Origin: Streblospio benedicti
Taxonomy: Eukaryota; Annelida; Polychaeta; Spionida; Spionidae
DNA length: 64,000 bases
Reading direction: 5' to 3'
NCBI GenBank assembly: GCA_019095985.1
Contig: CM032669.1
Location: forward strand, 34,725,326 to 34,789,325
In this document: piece by piece, positions 1 to 14,100 of the stretch
How positions within the stretch are numbered: position 1 is the stretch's first letter
Layout: each line of letters starts with the position of its first letter
Made by a program: the position numbers and the translations under genes
The notes under the pieces: generated by a model
Told to the model about the DNA's origin: nothing
Database searches by the model: none
What the model saw: the letters and a program-made list of their open reading frames with translations, nothing else

Positions 1-103
1 GGGGTGATTTTTTTTTAAAAAAGGGCATGAAATTTGCGGGAAAGACCGGGGCCCCCGGCTGGGGGCCCTGCCCTGACTCTGGTCCCTACTAAAATGTGAC
101 AAC

Positions 104-343
104 TTGGAGGTTCTAATCCTAACTGGTGGAGATATATATGGCAATTTACTCTGGCAGTCCCTTAAGAGGGACTGCACCAGTGACCTATCACTAACTGGCG
201 ATTTTTGTCACACTCTCCCAGTTTTTCACTTGTCAAAGGTCCGCTTGTGCGGGACTAACTTGTGCAACAATGAAAACTCACCCGCAAAAAATATCCATGT
301 GTTATCCATGCGATGTTCTTGTGATGACGATCATCTTCATTGA
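104..343 (+). CDS. Ly6/three-finger-like protein, C-terminal exon (partial)
   Basis: This open frame ends with a TGA at 341-343. Its 5' edge, and whether it starts at an intron, are uncertain. The peptide has the cysteine spacing of the second half of a Ly6/uPAR (three-finger) domain, especially of the Quiver/Sleepless kind: an RDCTSDLSLTGDFC segment, then a closing LCGTNLCNN, which matches the family's CxxxxCN end. Such proteins are small, secreted or GPI-anchored, and some regulate ion channels. No hydrophobic GPI tail follows the final CN, so the product may be secreted, or this may be one splice form. The upstream exons with the signal peptide and first cysteines lie outside the window. 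The domain call is from motif memory only. Confidence 0.45.
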   Translation: MEVLILTGGDIYGNLLWQSLKRDCTSDLSLTGDFCHTLPVFHLSKVRLCGTNLCNNENSPAKNIHVLSMRCSCDDDHLH

Positions 344-2142
344 TAGCTTACATTAATAAGTCACCTGGGTCAGTGGACATCTGGAGTGGGCTTCAGCTAA
401 AAGAAAAGAGTAATGATCCCTAGGTCTCGGTCTCAAAGAAAGTAGGGATTAGAAAAACATCTCACACAAAATCAACACTAACATAAGGAAAGTTGCAAAC
501 TCCCTCACTTCAAGCTCACGACCCACTGATAAGTCTGACAACTGTCTTAGGGTTCACCCATTTGGAAAATGACCGCTTGGGAGTTACCAATCAACCACAC
601 CCGCAGCCAGACTGAGTGGATACCACTAGTCTTATCCAGACACTAATGCGTGAGTTCCACTTGTACTGTTTCTAGAAATGTAAAGTTTAGTGAACCTAAT
701 TTCGAGCTACGTTCCATGAACACTTGGAATAAAGGTGCAAGCTGAGAAATGCTGAAAGCATTCAGTATCATAACTGTATAGTATCACTTGAGACCTGAAA
801 CAAGGAAAAGCCTGAGTCTTTCGCCATCCAGACAACATGACGTGAAATGTGGTTACTCAAGTGGTAAATGGTAAGGGTTACAGGGTGCCAATCTCCCAAC
901 CCAGTACTGGCTCGACTTGCTCAACATCAAGTGTTCCTGTGGCTGGCCACCCGTTACTTGGTTTCAGGGTGGTAAAATACCCACCCCAGTATTTGCTTGG
1001 TCTTCGGCGACCGAGGTTTCCTGTGGCTGACAGTTGAAAGTGACTTTGTTCAGTGCTTTCGGTCAATGAACCTTTCCGAGAATATCGCTTGGCGTAAGAA
1101 AATGCTTGAAATTGCAGCACATGCGTCTCACAAACAAACTCACGTGTTGCGTGCCTGAAATCGAAGCATTCACGTAGATGAACTGTGATTATGGTACACA
1201 GTACACCACTATATTGACATTTGTACGGGTAAAAAAAAATGATGTCTGGACGTCCCACAAAAAGAACCAGTAGTGTAGTGTGTACTTACAGCAGATATAA
1301 AGCACCACGAAATCGCTGGTCATTTTTGTGAACATGATCGGAAAATGTGTGTTGCAAAATGATAGAATGTCATTTTAAATGATAAGTACCGGATATGTGA
1401 TTGCAACTAGCAATGTAGAAAAGAGAAGAGGTTTGTAATTATATAGTTACACAAAATGGTCGATGTTAATATTCATTTTCATGATTTTTTTTATTGGTGA
1501 ATATAATGGAAAATGTGAAATCCCCTGAAAGTAGGATATTTTAACTCAATGTAATTAACTTTCACAACAGAATTTCTTCCACAAGGAATTAAATACTTGT
1601 TATTATGTGTATGCTTTGTACGATTTGTGGAAAAATATCAATATTCCATTTATTATTAAGTGGCATATCAAAGGCAAACTTTACCCTCTGTTTTGCTCAC
1701 ACTTGGGTTCCTCGACAAACGTCACATTTGGAAATGAAAATTATAATCTTATAACTACAATATACTTCCTTATTTCCTTATCAGTATGTCTATGTAACAG
1801 CAAGAGCATGTATTAACAAATCATTTAAGTTCATTTATCTGTTTACACAAGAAACGTGTCATATTCTTGAATGAACTTATATATAATAAGCGCAAAATGC
1901 AGTAAATCTTTGTGAGAACGCGCCTCTGTGCATGTGGCTTTTTTTTTACATTAGACGTATGTTAGACGCACGAATCAGAAAGGTCCATTCACTTCCAACT
2001 CACTAGGACACAGGAGTGTCTTGCCGTAGTCATTTTTCAATTCTGGGTGGGTGTTCTAAACTGCTATGAGTGAGTAACAGTCCAGTTTCCTGTAGTTAAT
2101 TTGGGCAGGCACTATGAATAAAACGCCTATGCTGCACCCTTC
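344..2142. other. Intergenic, no gene seen
   Basis: AT-rich sequence between the Ly6-like exon (+) and the end of the 143-residue gene (-). Open frames around 849-1258 on both strands have no recognisable domain, and their overlap suggests chance. The stretch should hold the 3' UTR of the minus-strand gene, but no poly(A) site can be fixed. Confidence 0.5.
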
Positions 2143-5100
2143 TCACAATCTGGACTGCAGGTTTCCTTCTTGGCCTCTGTAGCCTTGCAGAAGCTTGTTC
2201 ATTTCCATATCAAGAGAATCTTCTTGGGCCGAAGCCTGGTATTCTTTCTGGTCACAGTACCAAAACTGTAAACAAGTGCATTGCTTGACATTAAGCATGG
2301 CCCAGTGGCCCTGGGCCAGTAGATTTGAAATCATAGGTTAACTTCAGGCCAGTAGTAAATATTTATGTATGTACAACCTTATCCTAGACTACTTGCATTA
2401 TAACTTAGATATTTGTTAAACTGTTATGAATTGCTAGTATATAAATCATTTTCAAATTCTAAATATTTATGTATGTACAACATTAGTGACATAATATTAT
2501 TTAAAGGTGGCATAAAGCTTAATTTGTCTTTTTCTTTAAAAAAAAATATTTTTATGTATTTTTTAGTATCAGTATAGGCAATTTAGGCAAAATAGACAAT
2601 GCATCATTTCTGACCTACACAACCGTCATTTATATTATTAGATAATGTACTTTCTGAATAAAACAGTACTATATGTAAAATTCAGGGCCACATGTGTTAT
2701 GTTATTACTGTAACCCTAAAAAAAACATGTGCGATTTAATTTCTGAGAATCTGAGATGATTCGCAAAATGAAAATGTAGTGAAAATTCAATGCTGTCAAA
2801 ATAAAGTCCAACTTCAAACTTATCATTGCTTCATTTTAGAAGTGTTGTGAATAACCAAGAACATATTTGAACTTTAACAGTTGTAAAAAGATGGTTTAGT
2901 CTGAACGTTCTTCGTTGTTCAGCACCTTACTAACACATGTCACAGCGGGGGATTTGCCAGTCATTAGGTATGTAAACAAAAGAAAAATGCACACTCCTAC
3001 GGTATTATTCTCACTGCCCTGATAATAGATAAACAATAAATGGTCTGTTAAGGTCACTAGTCAATAAACAAGTACTTCTCGTCTTTGTTCGCTTACGTAA
3101 CAAGCAGTAATTACTTGCAGCCGGCCGGCGCTCTGCTGGTCACTGTTACGTCAGCGTTTATCACAGAGTTAGCCCTGGAGCAAGGCGTGCTGAATTATCG
3201 CATGTGAACAAAAAAATTAGCCCTGTCTCAAGGCGCGAAATTAAATTGCCGCAAAATGTCTTTATGAGCTTAGATGCTAAATATTCTAGTAGCTAACATT
3301 AATAGGACCACAGTATTTCTTTGTCTGTACCTGAATCCAACAATGTGACGTCACGAGAGGGGTATTTCCCTGCAAGTAGTAGAAGTACACACAATAGACT
3401 TGTGAATATAATCTTTAGTACCTCTTGTGGCATTCATCAGAAGTTACTTGTCAACATTCATACTGTGCATGGAGAAAACAGTCTAGTTTCTTATTTCCAC
3501 CATAATAATTAAAGATACACACAGCATCAAGTCCGTTTTGACAATATTCTCAACCCATGGTGAGATGAAATACACTTTATCACTGGGGAGGTGTCCCTGC
3601 ATGAAATGTTCTGATGTGATAGTTTGTCATGGTTCTGCTGTGATAGGTCCTGGTTCTGTGTGATAGTATATGTTCGTATAGTTATCCAACTTCCATTTTA
3701 CACTACATTTTGAGGATCTGATTGCATGTTTAATATGAATTACATCTACATTTCATATTAGACTATGTGTTTGATACAAACACCTCAATGGAACTCACAA
3801 AACATATAATTTCTAAAGTCCTGGTTCTGGTGTGATCACAAATATTTGGTCCCGGTTCTGTTTGATCCTGTCCTGGTTCTATTGTGATAGTGTCCTGGTT
3901 CTTTTTGATAGTTTTGGCTGTGCACCAGTAAATTATGAGTTAACCGATTTGGCATGACAATTATTTAATAGAGTAGCATATGTTACATCCCATTCTTCTA
4001 TGTTCATATCATAAATGAGAGTAAATATTTGCATTTAGGAGGTGTATTATGGTGATGATCTGAGGGTGGGGAGGGTGCTATGAACAAATGACACTGTATC
4101 AAGAATATTTAAATTATTCCAACCTAAGTTTTGAAATTTCACCACACCCCCATTACCATAAGAAGCCCCCCCCAATGCTTCCCCTCAAACACACACTCTA
4201 ACACAAACATAGAGCACTCATGTGTTTCTATAAGTGCACTCCACATTGACACATACCCATCCCCACGCCTCAAAAAAATTAAAACAAATAGCAGACATGA
4301 CAGCGTCATTTGTTGACGTCCTACTAAAGAGGCCAAAGGGATCACATCGGTTTAAAAAGTAAGGGATTGCAGCCACTTGCTTCTCGGTCTATGTGTACAT
4401 TCATACTTTCAAAAATGACTGCCTCAATAATATACCCAATCCCAAGGTTGATAAAAAGACCATTCCAAACCTCCACAAATAGTCCACCCCTATGAGTAAA
4501 CCTTTAAAAACCTTAAAAAATGATATAATGAGATATTTTTGATTAATTGAATATTTTCTTCAAAAATTTTATATGAAATATTAGGAGTTTAGTGATTTGC
4601 ATCACATCAATCATATTAATACATAAATACTGATAAACTATGTATACACAAAGAATCATTTTCAATAGGATTGAATCTTTAAAATGGTACTTATACCCGG
4701 TACATTAGTTGAACAATATGCAGTAGTTTGTGTCTATCTTCTATAAGCTTTAAGAAAACATTCGCAGTAGAATAAATCTCATTTAGTTCAACCAAATGGA
4801 AGGAGTCTACGAAGGTGCTGAGGGAAGCTTCCTCAACATTGATGATGATCCACTGAATATCAGTGCAAATGTGGAAGTGACAACTTCTGTCACTGAAGTC
4901 ACAGGGGAAGTGCCAAAAAGCCACTGCAAGTACTGAAGTGCTTGCATTTTGGATGCAGGTACCAAACTCGATTCTCATCCAATATGTCAAGACATAGACC
5001 TTATCACAGGAGTTTGAAAAACTTCCGGTGTAATTTGTGCTCCAGAGAATATTATACTCGGTATGAATTTAAAAGACATGAATTGGTCCATAAACATAAC

Positions 5101-8100
5101 CACTGTTCGCCGTGTTCGGTTATCTGTGATCAATGCTGCCGCTCATTCAGATCGGAGCAAAGTTTGAAAATACATGTCAAGGTCCACCGCAAAAGGGTAG
5201 GCTATGCGTGCAATCATTGCAACAAAGTCATGTCGAACAGGGCTGATTTTACCGGCCATATGAACCGTTTTATCGTTTGCCACTTTGATGGTCATTGTTA
5301 CCTCATCGAACACAATGTTTTTAATGTCACATGGTAAAGTAGCTGGAACCACATTGAAATGAACTGCCCTGTATCGCTTAGTTCCGCATGCAAGTGCCCT
5401 GGGTAGTAAAATACAGAGTTCCTTATCATTATGTTCATTTATACAATGCCAGATAGTTGAAGGTGCTGACCCAATCCGCCGATGGCAATAATAACATCTG
5501 CCTAATTGCTCCTGTAAAATATAAAATAAATGTTCATTAGTAATGAAATGTAACGGAGAATGCAGATAAATAGAATAGGGTCTCAGCATGATGTGGACAT
5601 TTGCTCTTTAAATATCACACCAGAACCGGAATTTATACCCTTAAAAGTCACATCAGAGCCGGGACACTATCAATCAGAACCAGGACACTATCACATTAGA
5701 ACCAGGACATAGTAGAACAAATAAAAATCACGAATATCTTTCAAAACCAACAGGTCCTGATTAAGATGACTCACACAAATCATTGACAGTACATCATTGT
5801 TATATAGTAAACTAATTTTAAGGAAGAAAAATACAAAATAAACTTTCTTTTCTACATTTGATTGTCAAAATCAATGAATTTTACAATGAAACACACTATA
5901 CTACGCCTTAAAGAGATTTATGATTTTGAAACGTACAGAGACTCATTATCAATGTATTTTGAACAAGTTAAAACAAAATCTTACCATGTTTATGGGTCAA
6001 TATCCATGTAAAACTCCTTGAAATAAAACTCGGATGACTATGCCATGCAGAAAATCGCAACAGAACCAGGACCTATCACAGCAGAACCATGACAAACTAT
6101 CACATCAGAACATTTCATGCAGGGACACCTCCTCCCCAGTGTTTATTGTACTGCCAAAGTGGTCCCGAAAATCTCTATCGTTTTGTAAGAAATCCGAATC
6201 TATCCAACGTCAACATTTGATCGATAGTTTGCCAATTGCTTCCCTTGTTCTCCGGTGTGCAAGATATAATCAGATGAAGCATGAGAGAATCATGATGTAG
6301 TGTTTTCCAACAAATATATGACAACTTCACCACTGCCGTGCAAGGAGCACATAATCACATACCGTATCCCCGTGCATTAAAGCACATGTGCTTAACATCG
6401 AAGATGTGCTTAACTTACGAATTTAAGCACATGTGCTTATAACAGAAACAAAAATCAATTTCCCTTCAAAATTTTTGACAGACATGTCCGCCCTGAACAC
6501 CCACGAGTGATTAGACATGTGAAAATAAACGAACTCACCCCCCGTAAGTCCCGTACTCACATGTGTGGACAAATCACAAACATGCTTTGAGCGATATAGA
6601 AGCTCCGACACGTTTTACTATTTTCCATCAATGGTTCAGAATGAACATTGATATAAACCATCGACTGGAGCTTGAATCAATGTTTGGAGGTATATATTTG
6701 TGCTAATCTGCAACTAGAATACACCTAAAGTGAGAATTAATAAATAATATATTTTTTCAGAACACATCTTACCTGCACCGTTCTTGTTGCTAATGATATG
6801 CGATTCTCTAGGAGCTTTACACAACGCAACCTCTTTATTATGTATACACAAATCAAAACGGACTCGAACCTTGATCACTAAATGCTTTCGGTATATCTCT
6901 AGTGCGTGAGTATGATTTATAATGGCGAACTTCCGGAGTTCAAATATTTATTAAATTAGGTTTGTACGATGTTACCAAGCTATGAAGTCTTGTGACAATG
7001 ATGAATACGAAGACAGCATTGCTAGAAAAGATCTGAAACTATTAATTACGATTGATGATAAAAGGAAAACATCGTGCACGCTGTCAAAAAAGTCAGTACA
7101 CTCATCATCGCCCGCGTAGACTACCGTACATTAACACCCAAGAACCCATTGTTAAGAAACTTTGTGGTTCTTTATAGTCAAAATCCAATGCTTATTCATC
7201 GCCGGAGTGGGGGGTGGGCGTTGTGTTCGAAGTTTAGGACATGTGCGTTTAAGAGAGAACTTTTCAACTAGTCCAAAGGGACCAAAAAGGCATTTTTTCA
7301 GTTATAAGCACATGTGCTTTAATGCACGGGGATACGGTAATATACTATATATATTATTGATTTGAGCTGAATGTGAACGTTTGTCGCTCCATTGTAACGA
7401 CAAAATGACGAACGGTACTGACATTAGACTTTTCAGGGAGTGGTGCCAGCCAAACAGACTGTTGTTGGCATGGATTCCGTATTCTGTGTTCATGAAAGGA
7501 GTGGTTGTTTTATAAAACCACTATTTTGACATAGAAAGAGAATTTTTATAGGTTTTTATTATTATATGAAAATATACATGTACTATATCAAAATATTCAG
7601 AAAAGGTTGACCTTTTGCATGATGTAGACCAAATATGTTAATTCAATGGTTAACACAAGTAAATTCATATGAAAGTCTGAGCATCGGCAATTTATTACCA
7701 TTTATTAAGCTTTATGCCACCTTTAAAATAACAATAGCTTTTATTGTAAATATGAAAAAAAAAAATGTTTTGAATGTGGGCCACCACATCATGAATTCGG
7801 GCAAACCTGGTAGTCCGAAAGGGCCACCAGTTGGCAAATCTTAATGTCAAGCCCTGCTCAGTGATAACAGGTATTACACACGTGGACTTCTCATAGTGTT
7901 TAATGGGTGTCTGAGTTACGTGTCAACGCAAACCCACAGGCCGCATACGCGGCTCCTATCGGCTCCAGGGGACACAGGAATGGAGACGACTCCCTTAGGA
8001 TGGCAAACACAAGCAAGTGTAACATGCAGCTCAAAACTATCAAAATGCCTTAAAGATATTGCTCAGCCAAAACCATATTTGTTCTGTAAAACATAGTATC

Positions 8101-11100
8101 AATAGACGATGCCTTTTCCATTGCAAGTGTGATGAAAATAATGTAATATTTATATACTCCACATTTAATACTTATTTCACCTTTAAAAATACCATGCCGT
8201 CTGGTCAACTAAAACACAAGGTCACGTGATATTGCATAATCGAATGATTTTCACCAGACGTACTGTGGATTTCTGACGACCGACGTGTCATTTAACATGG
8301 GAGAGATAGGCGACTTTTTACATGCACTGTTCAAGTTACGCCTGACGAAAATAATTTTGTTGGCATTTGGCGAATTCACATGTTTTGTTGGGTATATGCC
8401 GGCCTCTTATTGCGTGGTATTTAAGTTGCTCTACATACTTTAATACGCTGTTAAAATGAAAAAACTTTCAGAATGCACAGAACACATCATAATGCTTCTC
8501 TACAAGCATACTTGTTCGGCCACTGAGCATAACCTTTAAAACACTACCTGGTCTTGCACATTGTTATTGGCTTATTGCTAGCTCAAGATTTTCGACATTA
8601 AATATTTCACGCTAAAAACAAACCCTTTTACCCACTTTTACCCCTTTTTAAACAACTTGCCTAAAAACCCAGCCCATTAAAACGCGGGTAAAATTAGGCG
8701 GGATTTTTAGGGGCGGGCAGGTAGTTGCGAACCCTGATGCATAGTATCTAAATAAGAAATAGAATATACAAAACATGCCACCATCATGTGTTTAACAATT
8801 AAGAAATGAACACTTACGGATTTAGATTTGGACAAAAATGTTGCAAACTTGTTCCAAATATTAGAGTCTTTTTCGGCCTCCGGTTCTACAATGCCGACCT
8901 GAATAGCTGTTTTTTCTTCAAGATCTGTAACACAACAAGCCAATGTCCATTTCAAATGGTAATAACAAAATAAATTTAAAACATAAAATGGAACTTTTAA
9001 AACTGATATGTACATGACATCTACATTTAGCAATCTGTGCTTGTAATATGTGTCAGTAATATGGATGATCCCTTTACATTTGGAGAAAGTATGTAATACA
9101 TGGACTCTTGTTTAGTACTGTATTCATTAGAAATGTTGTTGTTGCTGTTGTTAGTTTTTTTTGTTCTTGTTGTTTTTTCTAATTCACTGTGATTGTTTTT
9201 TTATTATTGCACTTGTTTATAATTAATTCATGTACATGGTATGTTACAAATGCATAAAATTTCCTGTACGGCCATTGGCCCTTTCGGAAATAAAGATTGA
9301 AGATTGAAGATAGACACACACACAAAAAAAAAGAAAAAAAAAAGGAGAACTTGATAACTTACAGCTATTGTACCTACCTGGCATATTAATGGTGAGGGTT
9401 TGTTGTCCAGACACTATAGCCCGAGGAAGAACTTTACCAATGAAGTTGTCCTGTGTCATCTTCTGGTTGAGTTCAAGGGTGTCACCACTATAAATAATAC
9501 AATCATAAATTGCTTGCACTCCATAGGTAGATCAAGGGGGAGGTGGCACCACTTTTCCCCACCAAATTATTTCATTTTCATGCTTTTTATTTGCATATTT
9601 CCGCTAGTGATCACATGCGAAACCGCTAAGATCCCCTACGTGTACCCCCCCCACTCCCTTTCCCGTTTCCTGGATCTGCTAGTACACTCAACTAGCAATT
9701 GGAAATAAAAGGTATCATGAATTAAATGTCCAATACCCATTTGCCTTATCATCTCAATATTTTGCTTGTTTTTGTAAGCATTATTGTGACTATATGTAAT
9801 TGGGAGTCGTTAATAAGAGCGTGTTGTATTAGCGGTGCATGCATAGTGAATGTAAACTATTCAATGATTGCAATAGCATGAAAGTAAAGGAGATAGAGAT
9901 AGCAAACTCATCTACAATATGGTAAGTAGGTTTATATTTATGTTAAAACTGTGTGTGATCATGGTAATTACTAACACATACACTAGATCATTACAAACAT
10001 CAATGGCTACCTAACTTGTCAGTCTATGCAAATACAATATGTGGACATGTATAAACCTGTTGACAGTGTAGAGGCCATTTGATTTTGGGGAGCAAATAAA
10101 AGTGATCAATAATCTACCTTGGTTAACAAATCTTATCATCTAATTCTAAAAAGAAATTAAAGAAGGAACAATGCTCGACCTTTGGGCTTGCCGTGATACG
10201 CCACAAGAATTCAACCGATAAAATAAGTTGTAATGCAAAAATTATTTGGACATTACCAAGCTATATATTCCTATACATATTTCATTATTCTAACAGGTGA
10301 TATTTTGATATTATTTTCATTCAATAATTTTCACATTTCATTAATTCCGTGATATGATATGACGTTCAATAACTTGCCATAAAACGATAAAACCATAAAC
10401 CGCTATTTTTTTAGATACAGGATAGCTACTAATCAATATATCAACATCAATATATCGTTTCGCTCGACGTTTCTAAACATGAGAGTAGATCTACTCCATA
10501 CACATGTAACACATTCCTTTTGACTAGATCTACTCACACATGTAACATATTTGCAGTACTACGTTCTAAGTTATCCTTTACTTTGGTGAGTGATAATTTG
10601 CGGTTAACCGATTCTGGTTCGGACGGTTCGGTCTCAATTTTTTTTAACCGATCAAACTTTTTTTAAACTAACTTAAAAGAATAGTCCATTATATGTTATC
10701 AATTTTTGTCCACATTTATCAGTCTTTTATAAACAACCACAACACTGTTTTGAAATAAACTAACTTAAAAGAATAGTCCATTATATGTTATTTTTACAAA
10801 TCATCGTCGTAAACATTTAGTTTCATACCAGCACATAACGTAGAATGTAGAATGCATGTATGACTTCCTGAAAATGAAATGAAATACTTTGGTAGCAATA
10901 GAAGATGATAATTTTGTAAGCAAGAGTGAATAATTCAGGGCTCTACATTACAATAATATTTTTTTCCAGCCACTTGCCCTTCGGGCAACTGGCTGACATT
11001 TTTCATTTGCCCGAACTATTATCTCACTTGCCCGAATTTAAGTTTAATTAATTAAATAAACGCTTGGTTTGTAAAAATCAATAGCAACAAAAATATGGGT

Positions 11101-14100
11101 CACTCACTGTTCAGCTCAAAGTTGGATTCCAAAGAAAAGCAATATAGCACTGACTTTGTCAGGACACAGAAGCCAAAACTGAAGAATTATGTTACGAGTG
11201 AATTTTTTGTTTACGTTTATTCAGATTCGTTCTCATTGCAATGACTTACGACTTCTGTTGCTTCTGGCATTACTGCGATTTACGTATTTTCTTCTTGCTT
11301 CGCTTGAAGTTACGTGGTTTCCCTTTTCTATGTTTAAATTTTGCGGAGGTTCAACATAATAGAAAGATTTTTACAAAGTTCATGACCACACTGGGCATTT
11401 TGACAGATTTTTGTTTAAATACGTGTCTGTATTAGGTTCCGACTTTTTAGCCAATCGGCATTAAATTGTCAGTGTGCCTGAAATGTCACGACAATGCATG
11501 AACAAGTCTGAATATTTTTGAGCAACAAAGTATGAAAGATGAACGCCAATGTACGGAAGTAGCAGAAAAAATATATTTTGATTTTTACATTTTTTCTGTT
11601 TATTTCATTCATTGCCAGTGTCGTAGTTTGGGCGATTTAGTAGTTCCAAGAATGGCTGTTACTTTATTACGAAATGTTACGATCTATTACGTTGCATTAC
11701 GCTGATTCCTCTGATTTTGTTACGTTACTGACATGTATCTTTCTGATGCAGTGAGTACTGTATGTAACATTAAATCAATATCACAGAGGCTGCTGTGCAC
11801 TAGACATTAATTATTAGCTGATAAGGAATTAAAGTTTGTAGAAAGGATGCACAACATTGTTTGATAGAAGCAGTCCTTTCAAACACATAGGAAGAGCACT
11901 TTCCGCGAGAAGCGTTATACCATCAAATCAACCTTATTTGTCTGCTGCAAATATCACTTGCCCATTCGGGCAAGCACTGATCAGTGGTCACTTGCCCGAA
12001 CAGAAGGTTCACTTGCCCCGGGCAATAGGGCAAGCGCTATTGTAGAGCCCTGAATATTATGGTGTTACAATATCTTTTCTGTGAGTTTGGCATATCTAGA
12101 CCTTATCATTCTCGATTTAGAGTGTGTACCAATACAAACATTGAATATAACAAAATAGCCATATTTAAAAGAACTTGCTATGTAGCTACTAACATTACCG
12201 TTATTGTGTCTGATAAATTTGAATCAGTGCATCTTGAAACTAGGTTAAAAGTAGGCCGGCTGAGAACTAACCATATACAATGTATAAGAACAGTCCTGAA
12301 ACAACTTATTTTTACAAGGCAGCTCTGGAGCACGATATCCAATGAAAACACATGCAAAAGACTGATAAATACTTGCAAGTATGTGCAAATCATGTTCAGT
12401 ATACGACTCGACTCGTCAAGATACGTCCTGTTACAAGGCATGTGTGCATAAACTACAGGTGGCAGCGCGTAAAGTATAACTTTTAAATCGTTTGATCAGC
12501 ACAGGTTATTGATATTGACATTGTCACCGATATGCAGCATTTATATTAGATAAGGATCCACCAGATACTAGTATTACCCTCATGACCACTCACGACCCAC
12601 ATCCTATGTCCAAAAATGGACATGAAAATTACTGAACATATTTGACCAACCATTATTGTTTGTTCACTCAGAGAGTACAACAGAATATTAACATTTCTAT
12701 TATTGTACATCCAATCAGCAATAATTAAAAAAATAACACACAAAAAAACACCCACTATATACATGAAGACGTGTTTACATATTCTAGTTTCACTATCAAA
12801 ACAATTGATGTCTGCTAATACTGGCTGCTCTGTATAGTTCTGGAAAAGTCATGTCATGAACAGCCTACATCCTTCTATATCTAGATTCTGTTACATCTTT
12901 AGAGTAAAAAAACACAAAGCAAAACTATTTTTCAGCATTCTCAAACTATTTTCTTGTATTGAATAGTAGAGATGGTACTTTCTGTTTATGTAATCACCAA
13001 AGTGGGAGATGGTTTTTCCACAGCTCATAAGTCCTCATGGTCATGCGCTGTGTACTATATCATCCTACCACACAACTTAGCATCTGCAAAGTCTGGTGAT
13101 ATTATGTTTATGATATATGTTTTGATGTCAAAAAATGTCTAAATGTACAGGTTACAAGCAGCATGGGGTAGCTCCCTCTCCCACAACACCTCTACGGTTA
13201 TAATTCAATTTTTGGACAACTCATCTCTGTCTGTGTGGGTGTCAATGGGAAATAGTGGAAATTTTGACCCCAAGGGGATCCAGTATAAAAAGCTTTGGAA
13301 TTCAATAGAATCAGAAACCCATAAGAGCTCTTATGGGTTTCTGATTGCATGTGTGAGATACGTTCCAGTAAGCATAGTGTAAGTGAACAAATCCACGGTA
13401 ACGAATAATACTAATTTAATCAAAGGATAAAATCCTGTTAAGTTTAGGTTAAAATTTCAAAGTTTATCAAACTGACAGCCTGTTGTTTTTTGCTAACGTT
13501 GCTACTATATTATTTTTTGGAAAGGGGGGGGGGGGGAGCACAAATATAGGCTTAGGGAACTTTTTTTCTGTTTATATGACATCCCTAGTATAGGGAATAT
13601 AGATTTTTGTGATATTTCAATTAATATATAATTACTGACCTTGCTTCGAAAGCGGCGCCCCCGTAGTGAATCTCGAATTTCGGACATTTTTTACCCACCA
13701 GTGCCGTTTTGCGCTTCAAACCTAGACGCGTTCCCTGCCTTACTACTATTTCAATGTTCCCATAATCACTGTGCGTTTCAATCTCTCTTAATTTACGAGA
13801 AAACTGCTTCATAAATGTCGAGTCGACAACGGGTTTTCTACGCGATCCGCTTATTTCCGGGTGTCTGCGTGGCGTTCGTAAAAACGACTGTCCCGATAAT
13901 AGTTTCACAACGTCCCCGCCTACTCGACACGAAACCAAAACCGCACCGACTGTTGAGATTAATCGTCGTGCTGTTATAAATTGATGGACTATCCATTTGC
14001 GTCCGTAGGACGCGGGCCTGCTAGTGATGTATAATTCTGCAACATTCCCAAACCATAAAGAGCAGAAATAAACACATGGCTATCATTATCTAATACCAAG

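Larger units (their letters stand above)
3581..6141. mobile_element. DNA transposon with 75-bp inverted ends and zinc-finger genes
   Basis: The ends are inverted copies over about 75 bp, beginning CACTGGGGAG. They differ only by a 3-nt GAG insertion in the right copy within the first 80 bases. A 5-bp direct repeat TTTAT flanks the element at 3576-3580 and 6142-6146. Inside are a plus-strand C2H2 zinc-finger frame (4796-5337) and a convergent minus-strand exon with another C2H2-like finger (5511-5143). Both ends carry a cluster of degenerate subterminal repeats. A CAC start with a 5-bp target duplication recalls the Transib/ProtoRAG group, but I see no RAG1-like core, and the rest of the TIR does not fit what I recall of that family. 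The element could be non-autonomous. The near-identical ends imply a recent insertion, in the last intron of the 143-aa gene. Confidence 0.75.

Noticed and set aside
878-1258. 126-codon open frame on -
   Set aside because: No recognisable motif or start context, and it overlaps an equally featureless frame on +.
10936-12052. 8-bp target duplication for the hAT-like element
   Set aside because: The flanks GAATAATT and AATATTAT do not match; any duplication has decayed or the ends are misplaced.
12059-12451. 130-codon open frame on + (and 87 on -)
   Set aside because: No domain, no splice context, AT-rich composition; likely chance next to the hAT-like element.
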